A stretch of 32,794 nucleotides of DNA from Granulicella sp. (GTDB lineage: Bacteria; Acidobacteriota; Terriglobia; Terriglobales; Acidobacteriaceae), in NCBI GenBank assembly GCA_003162875.1, contig PLUT01000321.1:11874-44667 (forward strand), in the 5' to 3' direction. Positions 25,278 through 32,794 of the stretch are shown in pieces. Below the pieces are notes generated by a model. It saw only the letters and a program-made list of their open reading frames with translations, had not been told where the DNA came from and searched no databases. Numbering within the stretch: position 1 is the first letter of the stretch; every line of letters starts with the position of its first letter. A program made the position numbers and the translations under genes.

Positions 25278-26501
25278 TCAGAACACCATAGCATCGGCCT
25301 TATTCGATTGGCCCCGGCGGATAAAAACAACATACAAAATGAGCGAAACAAGCCCGGTTGCAACCATGGTCAGGGTGGTGGCGGCTTCAGCGTGCACCAA
25401 GTTTCGCGAGCAGTAGGCGGCAAGAAATCCGCTCGTGCCCGAACCGAAGATCATCAAAATCGAGCGTTGCGCACCGGATCCCGATCCGGCCAGTGCGGGC
25501 AGCGGTTCCAGAGCTTCTAAGGTTATAGCCGGCCCAGTTAGGCCGAAACCGAAGAGTGTCAGGAAGGCTGGAATCACAATCGCAATTGGCTGGTGTATCC
25601 GTGCCAATTGCAGAGCAGCCGCGCCGGACGAAGCGACGACCATGAGAACCTGTCCGAAAATCACCATTCCGCCGAGTGGGTGCTGACGACGGCTAAGAAT
25701 TCCGCTGGTAAAGGAACCGAGGAGAGTTCCCATCGCGATCACGGTAAAGATCCCGGCATAAGCGAAACGAGTCACACCCAATCGCTGCATGAGGATCAGC
25801 GGGGAGGATGAAACGAACGAGAACATGCAAGCGAAGTTGAGAGCGTACATCAGAGAGTAGACCACGAACGTGCGATTCGTCATCAGTTGGCCGTAGTTCT
25901 TTAGGACATGAGCCAAGTGCAGCCGCTGGCGGAGCGCCAAAGGAAGTGACTCCTGAAAGTCTATGAGAAGAGTAATAACGATGGCTGCGGCAAAGACCGC
26001 CTGAGCCTCAAAGACAATTCGCCAACTTCCCAAAGTCATCAACGAAGAGCCTATGATCGGGGCCACGATTGGCATCATATTGTTGATCGTCGTGACCTCG
26101 GAGATGCGCTGCCGTGCCAGACTACCCTGCAGCAGGTCCCGCACAATCGCGAGCGGAAGAGTTGTAGCAACTCCTGAGGCGCAGCCTTGCAGGAGCCTGC
26201 ACACCAGGAGCATCGTGTAGCTGGGAGAGATAGAGCACGCGAGTGCCGAAGCTCCGAAGAGAATCAGCGAAATCAGGAGAACTGGGCGGCGGCCGAAGCG
26301 ATCTGCGAGTGGTCCGCCCGCCAGCGGAGTTAATCCGTACCCGGCGAGGAAAAGACTCACGGTCAGGCCACCGCGTCCTGCGGCCACACCGAATGCGTGC
26401 TCAATTGCGGGCACGGCCGGGAGGCTCATGTCGATCGATATCGAAGTCAGTGCGCCGATGGAAGCTAGGAAGACAGTAAAGCGTGTTGATTGGGTCTGCA
26501 T
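25278..26501 (-). CDS. MFS transporter, Bcr/CflA-like
   Basis: A 407-aa inner-membrane protein with about 12 hydrophobic segments and the MFS motif GPLADRFGRRPVLL after the second helix. IDMSLPAVPAIE in helix 1 and the VRDLLQG-type segment after helix 4 resemble the Bcr/CflA drug-export branch, whose members export drugs or small metabolites. It is convergent with the GntR gene (36-bp gap) and divergent from the TonB receptor. In this context it could move a pectin-derived sugar or an unrelated compound. The sequence supports the family, not the substrate. No strong ribosome site is visible before the ATG at 26501. Confidence 0.88.
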   Translation of the reverse strand: MQTQSTRFTVFLASIGALTSISIDMSLPAVPAIEHAFGVAAGRGGLTVSLFLAGYGLTPLAGGPLADRFGRRPVLLISLILFGASALACSISPSYTMLLVCRLLQGCASGVATTLPLAIVRDLLQGSLARQRISEVTTINNMMPIVAPIIGSSLMTLGSWRIVFEAQAVFAAAIVITLLIDFQESLPLALRQRLHLAHVLKNYGQLMTNRTFVVYSLMYALNFACMFSFVSSSPLILMQRLGVTRFAYAGIFTVIAMGTLLGSFTSGILSRRQHPLGGMVIFGQVLMVVASSGAAALQLARIHQPIAIVIPAFLTLFGFGLTGPAITLEALEPLPALAGSGSGAQRSILMIFGSGTSGFLAAYCSRNLVHAEAATTLTMVATGLVSLILYVVFIRRGQSNKADAMVF

Positions 26502-26813
26502 CGCTTAGGCCAGCATGCGACCGAACAGAAGAATCGCAACCAACGCCGTGGTCCTCACTGTTCAGCAGGTTACATTAGACGTCGCTGGAGTGACACGCAA
26601 AAGGTTGGGGGCTGAGACTATAGCCTGGCTCCGACCTCCCGTGCGAGGCGGCTTGGCGTATCGGCGGTTCTGATGCAACTAAGGCGGGTCCTTCTAAGAG
26701 ACTTGGGCCAGCGACTTGCATCGAAGCTTCTTGGTTGATCCGCTGGGCAACTAAGCGTTAAACTACTCATAAATAAATAGTTAGTTCGGATATGTTTACT
26801 GAGGCAATTTTAT
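26502..26813. other. Divergent intergenic region between MFS and TonB receptor, nothing further recognised
   Basis: About 310 bp without a supported gene or repeat. It becomes AT-rich from 26755 onward, leading into operators O6 and O7. Confidence 0.5.
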
Positions 26814-26827
26814 TGGCAACGCTGCCA
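26814..26827. promoter_or_regulatory. LacI-type operator O6 upstream of the TonB receptor
   Basis: TGGCAACGCTGCCA differs from the consensus at one position. It starts 24 bp before O7. Both sites lie inside the longest open frame but upstream of the probable true start at 26969. Confidence 0.7.
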
Positions 26828-26836
26828 CTTTTTATA

Positions 26837-26866
26837 TTGACAACGTTGCTAGTTAGGGCTGATAGT
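26837..26866 (+). promoter_or_regulatory. Predicted promoter of the TonB receptor, overlapped by operator O7
   Basis: TTGACA (26837-26842), an 18-bp spacer and GATAGT (26861-26866). The -35 box lies inside operator O7, so a bound repressor would exclude RNA polymerase. The position implies a leader of about 95-100 nt to the ATG at 26969. Confidence 0.5.
26838..26851. promoter_or_regulatory. LacI-type operator O7 overlapping the -35 box
   Basis: TGACAACGTTGCTA keeps the central CAACGTTG and differs from the consensus at two outer positions. One of these changes creates the TTGACA -35 box. It is likely a weaker site used together with O6. Confidence 0.55.
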
Positions 26867-26968
26867 GCTCCAGTCCGCAATTTACGGAAGAGACCTAATT
26901 TTTCAGGGATGCCGTCAAAGGCGTTCCAGAACGGAATCGGCATGCAGATGTCTAAGAGGCCAACAATC

Positions 26969-29900
26969 ATGAGAAGTGATGTTGTGATGTACAAGCGAAC
27001 ACGATGCGCCCAGACGGCAACATCCTTTTTCAAGAAATGCTCGAGACGCGGCTTTGGGTTGTTCGTAGTGCTCTTGTTGATTGCAACCGTTGCGAAGGCT
27101 CAGATGGCCGGCACCGGCGCGATCTCCGGCACGGTAACTGACCCGACCGGCGCCGTGATTGCGAAGGCAATGGTTATTGCAACCGCGGTCGACACGAACG
27201 TGAATACGACTCGCATTACCACCACGGCAGGCGACTACAACATCACTCCGCTCCTACCCGGCGTCTACGCCGTCACGGTGACGGCTGCGGGCTTTGAGAA
27301 GTATCAGCAGAAAAATGTGACGGTAGATGCTCTGCAAACCGTCGCGGTCAATGTCAAACTGACTGTCGGCGGAACTGATGTCACTGTCACCGTATCCGAT
27401 GCGCCTCCTATCTCTACGTTGGGGACGACCGACGCCCAGATCGGCGGCGTGATGGACAACGAGATGTATTCCAGCCTTCCGCTTTTGATGGGCGCGAGCG
27501 GCCAGCCCGATCAACGGCGCGCCACCGACTTTGCCTATCTGATGCCCGGCGTTCAGAACACCTATGCTGCCTCAGCCGGCGGCAACCCCACCGATGCCTC
27601 GGGCGCCGCCAACGGCGGCAACCCCGGCGGCGGCACCTCTGAAGTCTACATCGATGGCGTCAATCTGCCCGAGGGAGACGGCGTCGGCGATGTGCGCTAC
27701 ACCTGGACGGCCCTTGGCGTCGACGCCGTCGACCAGTTTCAGGTGGAGACCGCAGGCTACTCCGCCCAGTATGCCGGCCAGGGAGTGCAAAACTACACGG
27801 TCAAGTCCGGCGGAAACCAGATCCATGGCTCAGTCTATGAGTACTTCCGCAACACTGCATTGGATGCGTGGTCTTCCGCCAACAAGATCCCGACTAACAC
27901 GGGCGCGACCATCCCCCAGGGCGGCGTCTGCAGCAGCGCGGCATTGACGGCGTCGACCCCTTGGTGCAATTTGGGCGGTGTCAAGTCCGCCGAACACATG
28001 AATGAGGCCGGCATCGCGATAGGCGGTCCAATCATCAAGAACAAGCTCTTCCTGTTTTACAACTATGGTACATATCGCTACGCGGCTGGACCTGCGCCCC
28101 ATGCCCAGACCATCCCAACGCTTGCTATGTTGGGGTATAGCCCGTCCGGAGCGCCGCTGGGATACGCCGACTTCAGTGGATATGCGACAGCGAATGGCAA
28201 ATCGGGCTGTGTGATCGGCTCGACCACCAATCCTTGTTACGACATCTACGATCCCGGATCGCAGACTGTGCCGAATTGCGGAGGCGTCAATCCCGTCTGT
28301 CAACGGACGGCCTTCCCGAACGACCACATTCCTGCCAGCCGTTTTTCGACCGCTTCGAACTACATCAACCAATTCATGGAGCCCTACTCGGCACAAGCCG
28401 CTCAGGGTTTTTATAGCAATAACCTCACCATCGGCTATCCCAGCGGACTGTCCAACTGGTACCAAATGGGACGCTTGGACTACAGTGCGAGCGAGGCGAA
28501 CCGCATCAGCCTGATCGTTGCCTTCGGCCGCCAATCCGTCGCCGGAGGATACGACCTCGCCGGGGGCGCCGCCAACGCGCTTCCGCCGCCGTTCAATGGC
28601 AATCAATTCTATGCGCCGACGACCAACATTGATATTCTTAGGGACACCTCTACTATCAACGCGCATCTGGTGAACCAGGTCGCCATTGCCTATGGGCGCT
28701 ACAAGAGCCTGGATTCCAACCAGAACCAAAAAGCCATCTACAACGCCGCAGCGACCGGTCTGCTCAATACACCTCCAGGGCAGGCAACCGTCGGCTTCCC
28801 GGGCATCTCCTTCTCCGGCGGCGTCGATTCCCCCGTCAACGAGGGCGGCTATAACTGGCATGGGCAGGTTAACGACTCCTACGCGCTGATGGACAATCTT
28901 CAGTGGCAACACGGCAAACACAACCTCACCTTCGGCGGACAGTCGGTTGAAGTGCAGTTCAACTCATGGACAACCGACAATTCAACACCGCTGACATACA
29001 CATTTTCCGCAGCTCAAACGGAAGGGTATAACTCCGCAGGGTCCGGACTGACCACGGGCTCATCCTTTGCCAGCTATATGCTGGGCGCCGTGAGCGGCAG
29101 TAGCGTGAGCATCAGTCCCGAGTGGGGGGCGCGCTGGTTCAGCCCCTCCTTCTGGGCGGAAGACGACTATAAGGTGAACTCCAAGCTGACCTTGAACCTG
29201 GGCGTGCGTTGGGATCTCTTCGGCTCCTTTCATGAAGCTCACGACCAGATGACATGGCTGAACCCGACCGGCTCCAACTTGAACACGGGGAACTTTGGCA
29301 CGCTTGCGTTTGCCGGCGGTACAGCCAGCAACGGCCCCTATACCGGTCTGCACTCGCCTTCCGCGATGTGGTACAAGAACATTGCGCCGCGCCTTGGACT
29401 GGCCTATTCCATAGATAGCAAGACCGTCATTCGGGCCAGCTACGACGTCGCTTATTCACGTGGAGACTGGACTGCCGGTGGAGGATCGCAGCATGTGCCT
29501 TCCCAGATGGGACTTATCCCTTCGGCATCAGCTCCTGGTGGCGTCAGCAACGCTCCTTCTTTCTATTGGGATGGCAGTTCATGCGCCAATAATTCCAGTG
29601 GATTTGCAAACGACGGCTTTACCCCCTGCGGATGGACGGGCTCGATATCGAATCCATCGATTGTGATAGCTCAGCAGGTTGCGGCCGGCAAAATGCCGGT
29701 GGGAGCCAATCTGTCTGAGTTCGGCACGGCCGAAACCGCTTTAGAAGCGAATTCGAATAACGGATCGCCCGCTTACTTCGATTCGTATCTCGGATCCCGC
29801 TCTCCCGAGTACATCAACTGGACCTTCGGCTTCCAGCGCGCACTCACCAAGAATATGTCCGCCACAGTCACATACGTCGGCAGCGAGGGTCACTTCATCA

Positions 29901-31069
29901 GTGTCGGTAGCGCCAACTACACAAGGAACAATGGACTTTCTCCATCCATGATTCCGCTCGCTGGATATGCTCTTCCCACCCAAACTGCAACCACGGCAGC
30001 GCCTTGCACCGGTGCCGCTTGCCTCTATTCCCTTATAGGCCAGAAAGCGACCACAACCAACCTTGCGCTGGCACGAGGGTTCGGTTTCACGCCACCCAAT
30101 CCTTACAGTAACCCTGCCAACTACTATGCCAGCAATTCCGTGTCTCAATACTACTCGGCCTTTCCTCAATACAGCGGCGTCAGCGACCAGACCAGCTTTG
30201 TGGGCAACGAGAACTGGAATGCCCTCGAAGTGAGCGTTCGGCAACGTCTCTCCAACGGCCTAAGCTTCATGGTCAACTACACTTGGTCGAAGTCGATCGA
30301 CGACCTGGGAACATTCCGCGAATCAGGCAATAACCGCCTCGATCGTAGTATCTCCGCCGCCTCGCAGCCCCAGAACCTGACTGCGACCGTGGTTTACCAG
30401 TTACCCCTTGGTCGCGGGCACTGGGGTGGAGACAACTTTGCGTACCGCTCTATTTTCAGCGATTGGACCGTCTCCGGCATCGGCACCGCTCACTCCGGTC
30501 TTCCAATCCTGGTAACAGGCAGCGGTTGCGCCGGCAGCGGAATTCTGGGTACTTGTATGCCCAGCGTCGTTCCCGGACAGACTGGACGCCAGAACAGATG
30601 GGGCAAAACCCCAACCGGCGCCCCGGTAAGCTTTGATACGAACAGCCCCAACTCTATAAGCAAGGTCGACTATCTCAATCCGGCTGCATTTACGGTGATT
30701 AACGGCGGTACATGCACGGCAGGAACAGCAACACCCTACCATTCGACAATTGAACAGGCCTACTACGTATGCAATGGCCCTGAAGACTATGTTCCCGGCA
30801 CGGCGGCCCGGGTGGCGGCTTTACCTGATCTTTGGACGCAGCCCACTTACAACCTGGACTTGGCCGTCAAAAGGAGCTTCCCGATCTATCACGAATGGAA
30901 GCTTCTGTTTGAAGTTGACGCGACCAATGTGGCCAACCACGTAATATACGTCGGACCGGGTACCCTGTCGGTTTCTAGCACCTCTGACAACGTGGGCAAC
31001 TTCGGCGTGCTCTCGAAGATCGCTAATTACCCACGCGAGTTCCAAGGATCAGCGCGCATCAGCTGGTAA
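26969..31069 (+). CDS. TonB-dependent outer-membrane receptor with carboxypeptidase-regulatory-like domain
   Basis: A large outer-membrane importer, 1,366 aa from the chosen start. The signal peptide has a basic start and a hydrophobic run (FGLFVVLLLIATVAKA) with cleavage near residue 44. A carboxypeptidase-regulatory-like beta domain follows (about 48-140: GAISGTVTDPTGAVI, LLPGVYAVTVTAAGF). Then comes a plug domain (about 145-260: EVYIDGVNLPEGD, VDQFQVETAGYSAQYAGQGV), and a long barrel ending in an aromatic residue (ARISW). This is the SusC/Oar-like form abundant in Acidobacteria. The frame is open back to 26792, but operators, the promoter and non-signal-like sequence lie there. AAGAGG (26954-26959) before ATG 26969 supports the later start. 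No SusD-like lipoprotein is adjacent. Shared operators suggest that it imports pectin or hemicellulose fragments. Confidence 0.92.
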   Translation: MRSDVVMYKRTRCAQTATSFFKKCSRRGFGLFVVLLLIATVAKAQMAGTGAISGTVTDPTGAVIAKAMVIATAVDTNVNTTRITTTAGDYNITPLLPGVYAVTVTAAGFEKYQQKNVTVDALQTVAVNVKLTVGGTDVTVTVSDAPPISTLGTTDAQIGGVMDNEMYSSLPLLMGASGQPDQRRATDFAYLMPGVQNTYAASAGGNPTDASGAANGGNPGGGTSEVYIDGVNLPEGDGVGDVRYTWTALGVDAVDQFQVETAGYSAQYAGQGVQNYTVKSGGNQIHGSVYEYFRNTALDAWSSANKIPTNTGATIPQGGVCSSAALTASTPWCNLGGVKSAEHMNEAGIAIGGPIIKNKLFLFYNYGTYRYAAGPAPHAQTIPTLAMLGYSPSGAPLGYADFSGYATANGKSGCVIGSTTNPCYDIYDPGSQTVPNCGGVNPVCQRTAFPNDHIPASRFSTASNYINQFMEPYSAQAAQGFYSNNLTIGYPSGLSNWYQMGRLDYSASEANRISLIVAFGRQSVAGGYDLAGGAANALPPPFNGNQFYAPTTNIDILRDTSTINAHLVNQVAIAYGRYKSLDSNQNQKAIYNAAATGLLNTPPGQATVGFPGISFSGGVDSPVNEGGYNWHGQVNDSYALMDNLQWQHGKHNLTFGGQSVEVQFNSWTTDNSTPLTYTFSAAQTEGYNSAGSGLTTGSSFASYMLGAVSGSSVSISPEWGARWFSPSFWAEDDYKVNSKLTLNLGVRWDLFGSFHEAHDQMTWLNPTGSNLNTGNFGTLAFAGGTASNGPYTGLHSPSAMWYKNIAPRLGLAYSIDSKTVIRASYDVAYSRGDWTAGGGSQHVPSQMGLIPSASAPGGVSNAPSFYWDGSSCANNSSGFANDGFTPCGWTGSISNPSIVIAQQVAAGKMPVGANLSEFGTAETALEANSNNGSPAYFDSYLGSRSPEYINWTFGFQRALTKNMSATVTYVGSEGHFISVGSANYTRNNGLSPSMIPLAGYALPTQTATTAAPCTGAACLYSLIGQKATTTNLALARGFGFTPPNPYSNPANYYASNSVSQYYSAFPQYSGVSDQTSFVGNENWNALEVSVRQRLSNGLSFMVNYTWSKSIDDLGTFRESGNNRLDRSISAASQPQNLTATVVYQLPLGRGHWGGDNFAYRSIFSDWTVSGIGTAHSGLPILVTGSGCAGSGILGTCMPSVVPGQTGRQNRWGKTPTGAPVSFDTNSPNSISKVDYLNPAAFTVINGGTCTAGTATPYHSTIEQAYYVCNGPEDYVPGTAARVAALPDLWTQPTYNLDLAVKRSFPIYHEWKLLFEVDATNVANHVIYVGPGTLSVSSTSDNVGNFGVLSKIANYPREFQGSARISW

Positions 31070-31093
31070 ACCACTGCAACGCCTCAACCAACG

Positions 31094-31121
31094 GGAGGAG
31101 CCGGGAAAATCCGGCTCCTCC
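31094..31121 (+). terminator. Strong hairpin after the TonB receptor gene
   Basis: GGAGGAGCCGG (31094-31104) pairs perfectly with CCGGCTCCTCC (31111-31121) around a 6-nt loop, 25 nt after the stop codon. The following sequence is pyrimidine-rich but not a true T-run. It probably ends or protects the long receptor transcript. Confidence 0.6.
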
Positions 31122-31236
31122 TCTCACTTAAGCTTCCTTACCAACGGGTTCTCGGGCGTGCGGTATCCGACATACTGCCCCCATGACTTATGATCAAATT
31201 TGAGCCTGAAGCTTAAGATGAGGTGTCATCGTTCGA

Positions 31237-32229
31237 ATGGCGAAAAGATCGACCGTTATAGACGTTGCTGAATCCGCTGGCGTGGGCGCGTCCACCGTTT
31301 CGCGCCATCTTCGTGGCATCACGGTAAGGCCTAAACTTGCCGAGCGGATAGAAAAGGCTGTTCGTGAACTCGACTATGAGCCAGATGAGACCGCGCGATC
31401 GTTGCGGGGCGGCCGCAGCCGGACAATTGGTGTTCTGTTCCCTAAAGTCTCCAATGCCTACTTTAGCCACGCTCTGCAAAGAATCGAAGAGCTAGCCAGT
31501 GAGCAGGGCTACACTGTGGCGCTCCTCACCCATCACAACGATCCCAAAGAACAATTGAACGACCTTCTTACTTTACGGCGCTGTCGCGCGGAAGGAGTCA
31601 TCATAACTGCGATGCCCGGGACAACACTCCAGGACATCCGTGCTGTCCTCCCTAGTGAACCTATCGTCTCTCTGGATAGTTTCTTTTCACCGGAGTTGGA
31701 CTCAGTGCTTCTTCAGAATCGACAGTCTGCGGCTAATGCCACTAGGCATTTTCTCGAGCATGGATACAAGGCTGTGGCATGCGTTACTGCCAGGCCGGGA
31801 ACCTACAGCTATCGGGAGAGGATGGATGGGTACTCTGCAGAGTTGCGATCCCGTGGCCTTCAATCAAGAATGATCGTTGCCCAGGACTATCCTGAGCTCG
31901 ACGAGATGCTACGCGTAGAGCTTTCTTCAGAGCAGAGGCCAGAAGCCCTTCTTGCGCTTAGCGACACTGCCGTGCTCCACATCATGAAATTATTCCAAGA
32001 ACTTCGGCTCTCGCCTGCGCAGCGACCAAAAATGATCGGTTTTGACGACTTTGAATTGGCGGCCTTTCTCGATGTGCCTCTTTCCGTTGTGCGGCAACCA
32101 ATCCCGGAGATGGTCGACGCGGCGATGAATTCGCTGTTGCGACAGATCAAAGAGGGTACGACTCCGGGAACCCAAACCCTTTCAATGCCGGGCCAACTAA
32201 TTATCCGCAACTCGTGCGGCTGTAAGTGA
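31237..32229 (+). CDS. LacI-family transcriptional regulator 2
   Basis: A 330-aa regulator paralogous to the one at 19449-20477. The N-terminal helix-turn-helix (STVIDVAESA followed by VGASTVSRHLRGI) matches regulator 1 in all but one position of the recognition region, and the hinge reads DETARSLRGG. The sensor domain has IGVLFPKVSNAYF, MIGFDDFELAAFL and VVRQPI, and the protein ends in SCGCK, like its paralogue. The two probably bind the same palindrome with different or overlapping ligands. It follows the TonB receptor in the same direction, separated by a strong hairpin, so it probably has its own promoter. The ribosome site is poor (a GAGG 13 nt upstream). No good operator copy is seen directly before it. 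Confidence 0.9.
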   Translation: MAKRSTVIDVAESAGVGASTVSRHLRGITVRPKLAERIEKAVRELDYEPDETARSLRGGRSRTIGVLFPKVSNAYFSHALQRIEELASEQGYTVALLTHHNDPKEQLNDLLTLRRCRAEGVIITAMPGTTLQDIRAVLPSEPIVSLDSFFSPELDSVLLQNRQSAANATRHFLEHGYKAVACVTARPGTYSYRERMDGYSAELRSRGLQSRMIVAQDYPELDEMLRVELSSEQRPEALLALSDTAVLHIMKLFQELRLSPAQRPKMIGFDDFELAAFLDVPLSVVRQPIPEMVDAAMNSLLRQIKEGTTPGTQTLSMPGQLIIRNSCGCK

Positions 32230-32408
32230 GTTCGAGTTCACCGGCCGCGGGGGCAGAAGCCATCAAGTTTAAGGGCTAGAGACGGACCGCCAGACAGGTG
32301 GACACACTGTCGTTGGCTCCGAACGCCGACATGGTTCTCGCTCACGGACCTCGGCTTTACGCGGCACTCCAGCATTGGTCTGCCCGATCTTTTGCACCAG
32401 TTGGATTG
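32230..32408. other. Spacer between lacI-2 and the IS3-family element, nothing recognised
   Basis: About 180 bp with no supported gene. The end of the IS3-family element should lie here, but I cannot fix its inverted repeat because the partner end is outside the window. Confidence 0.4.
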
Positions 32409-32792
32409 TTAGTGTAGCGCAACGAGTTGGTTAGTAATCTCGTCGCAGTCGGGGGTGTGGAGAAGTGGGAAGCGCGTAGCGGTTTCCACTTCTCCATACC
32501 CCAAGCTCTTTGCCACCCATACCTCTGGGGCCGGTGGCCGGTAACCCAGCGAAGAGTGCGGCCGGACGGTGTTGTAGTGGACTCGCCACCGCTCCGCCAG
32601 CACCCTGATCTCTTTCATCGAGTAAAAGATCTCGCCGTTCAGGAACTCGTCCCGCAGCTTCGAGTTGAAGCTCTCGCAGTAGCCGTTCTCCCATGGGCTT
32701 CCTGGTTCGATATAGGCCGTCTTCGCTCCCGTACCGGCGAGCCACTTCCGCAGATCCCTGGCGACGAACTCCGGGCCGTTGTCGGAGCGAAG
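32409..32792 (-). CDS. IS3-family transposase OrfB, C-terminal part (cut by window edge)
   Basis: The last 127 residues of a DDE integrase-type transposase. The frame enters from the right edge with LRSDNGPEFVARDL (second catalytic Asp). It continues with PGSPWENGYCESFNSKLRDE (catalytic Glu), HYNTVRPHSSLGYRPPAPEVW (the classic IS3-family C-terminal signature) and a roughly 35-residue tail ending at TAA 32409-32411. The rest of OrfB and OrfA must lie beyond 32794, and the surviving part has no stop or frameshift. Its origin by insertion next to the lacI-2 gene adds to the mobile-element load on this side of the locus. Confidence 0.92.
   Translation of the reverse strand, partial: LRSDNGPEFVARDLRKWLAGTGAKTAYIEPGSPWENGYCESFNSKLRDEFLNGEIFYSMKEIRVLAERWRVHYNTVRPHSSLGYRPPAPEVWVAKSLGYGEVETATRFPLLHTPDCDEITNQLVALH
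32458..32496. repeat. 11-bp perfect inverted repeat inside the IS3-family transposase tail
   Basis: TGGAGAAGTGG (32458-32468) and CCACTTCTCCA (32486-32496) are exact complements separated by 17 bp within the coding tail of the transposase. It may act as a transcript or mRNA structure near the element end, or may be chance. Confidence 0.4.
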
Positions 32793-32794
32793 AT

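Noticed and set aside
27830-28921. A 363-codon open frame on the minus strand
   Set aside because: It is antisense to the TonB receptor plug and barrel, with no domain, signal or ribosome site; a shadow frame.
31127-31217. A 10-bp inverted repeat CTTAAGCTTC / GAAGCTTAAG flanking the spacer before lacI-2
   Set aside because: The arms are short, AT-rich and contain the palindromic AAGCTT, with 71 bp between them; chance is a sufficient explanation.
31224-31237. TGTCATCGTTCGAA as an eighth operator before lacI-2
   Set aside because: Only 10 of 14 positions match, the right half is not palindromic, and it runs into the start codon.
32236-32408. An open plus-strand stretch reading VDTLSLAPNADMVLAHG as a gene fragment
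   Set aside because: It is too short, has no start or ribosome site, and I recognise no family. It may be part of the IS3-element border.
32431-32745. A 104-codon frame overlapping the IS3-family transposase
   Set aside because: It is the out-of-frame shadow; the conserved DNGPEF, ENGYCESFN and HYNTVRPHSSLGY motifs are in the other frame.

Overview
This window looks like a chromosomal plant cell-wall (mainly pectin) degradation locus from an Acidobacteriota, most probably class Terriglobia. That assignment is inferred from three things: very long secreted proteins of NHL and Ig-like repeats ending in a characteristic hydrophobic hairpin plus GCG tail, a 1,366-residue TonB-dependent receptor with a carboxypeptidase-regulatory-like N-terminus, and high-GC coding. 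No rRNA or tRNA gene is present to confirm it.

Layout. Positions 1-731 hold decayed sequence and the control region of a secreted GH3 glycosidase with a PA14 insert (732-3398). A regulatory region (3399-3839) with two tandem operators and a strong promoter precedes a single 13.2-kb reading frame (3840-17072, 4,410 aa). It carries a complete pectin methylesterase (CE8) and a complete polygalacturonase (GH28) between two NHL/Ig-like modules. A small outer-membrane beta-barrel gene follows 11 nt later (17084-17719). Next come a 136-bp nested inverted-repeat element and a truncated, frameshifted NHL-repeat pseudogene (17927-19341).

A LacI-family regulator (minus strand, to 20477) is divergent from a free-standing GH28 (20772-22004). 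A Tat-exported GH2 gene (minus strand, 24303 down to about 22490) is destroyed by an IS1595-like remnant that removed its 3' part and by an IS5-family element inserted with an exact CTAG duplication. A GntR/FCD regulator (24528-25241) is convergent with a Bcr/CflA-type MFS transporter (25278-26501). Then come the TonB-dependent receptor (start re-assigned to 26969), a second LacI-family regulator (31237-32229), and the 3' part of an IS3-family transposase running off the right edge.

The unifying signal is a 14-bp palindrome, consensus TGGCAACGTTGCCA, with the central CG typical of LacI-family operators. It occurs seven times, all in intergenic or leader DNA: before the GH3, twice before the giant gene, between lacI and GH28, between the GH2 and the GntR gene, and twice before the TonB receptor. 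Several copies overlap or abut predicted -35 boxes. Two LacI paralogues in the window have nearly identical recognition helices. The inferred picture is one local regulon: the TonB receptor imports oligogalacturonides or similar sugars, the giant enzyme demethylates and cuts pectin, the free GH28 and GH3 finish chains and side chains, and one or both LacI proteins hold the set off until a pectin-derived sugar appears. The substrate and effector are inferred from enzyme families only.
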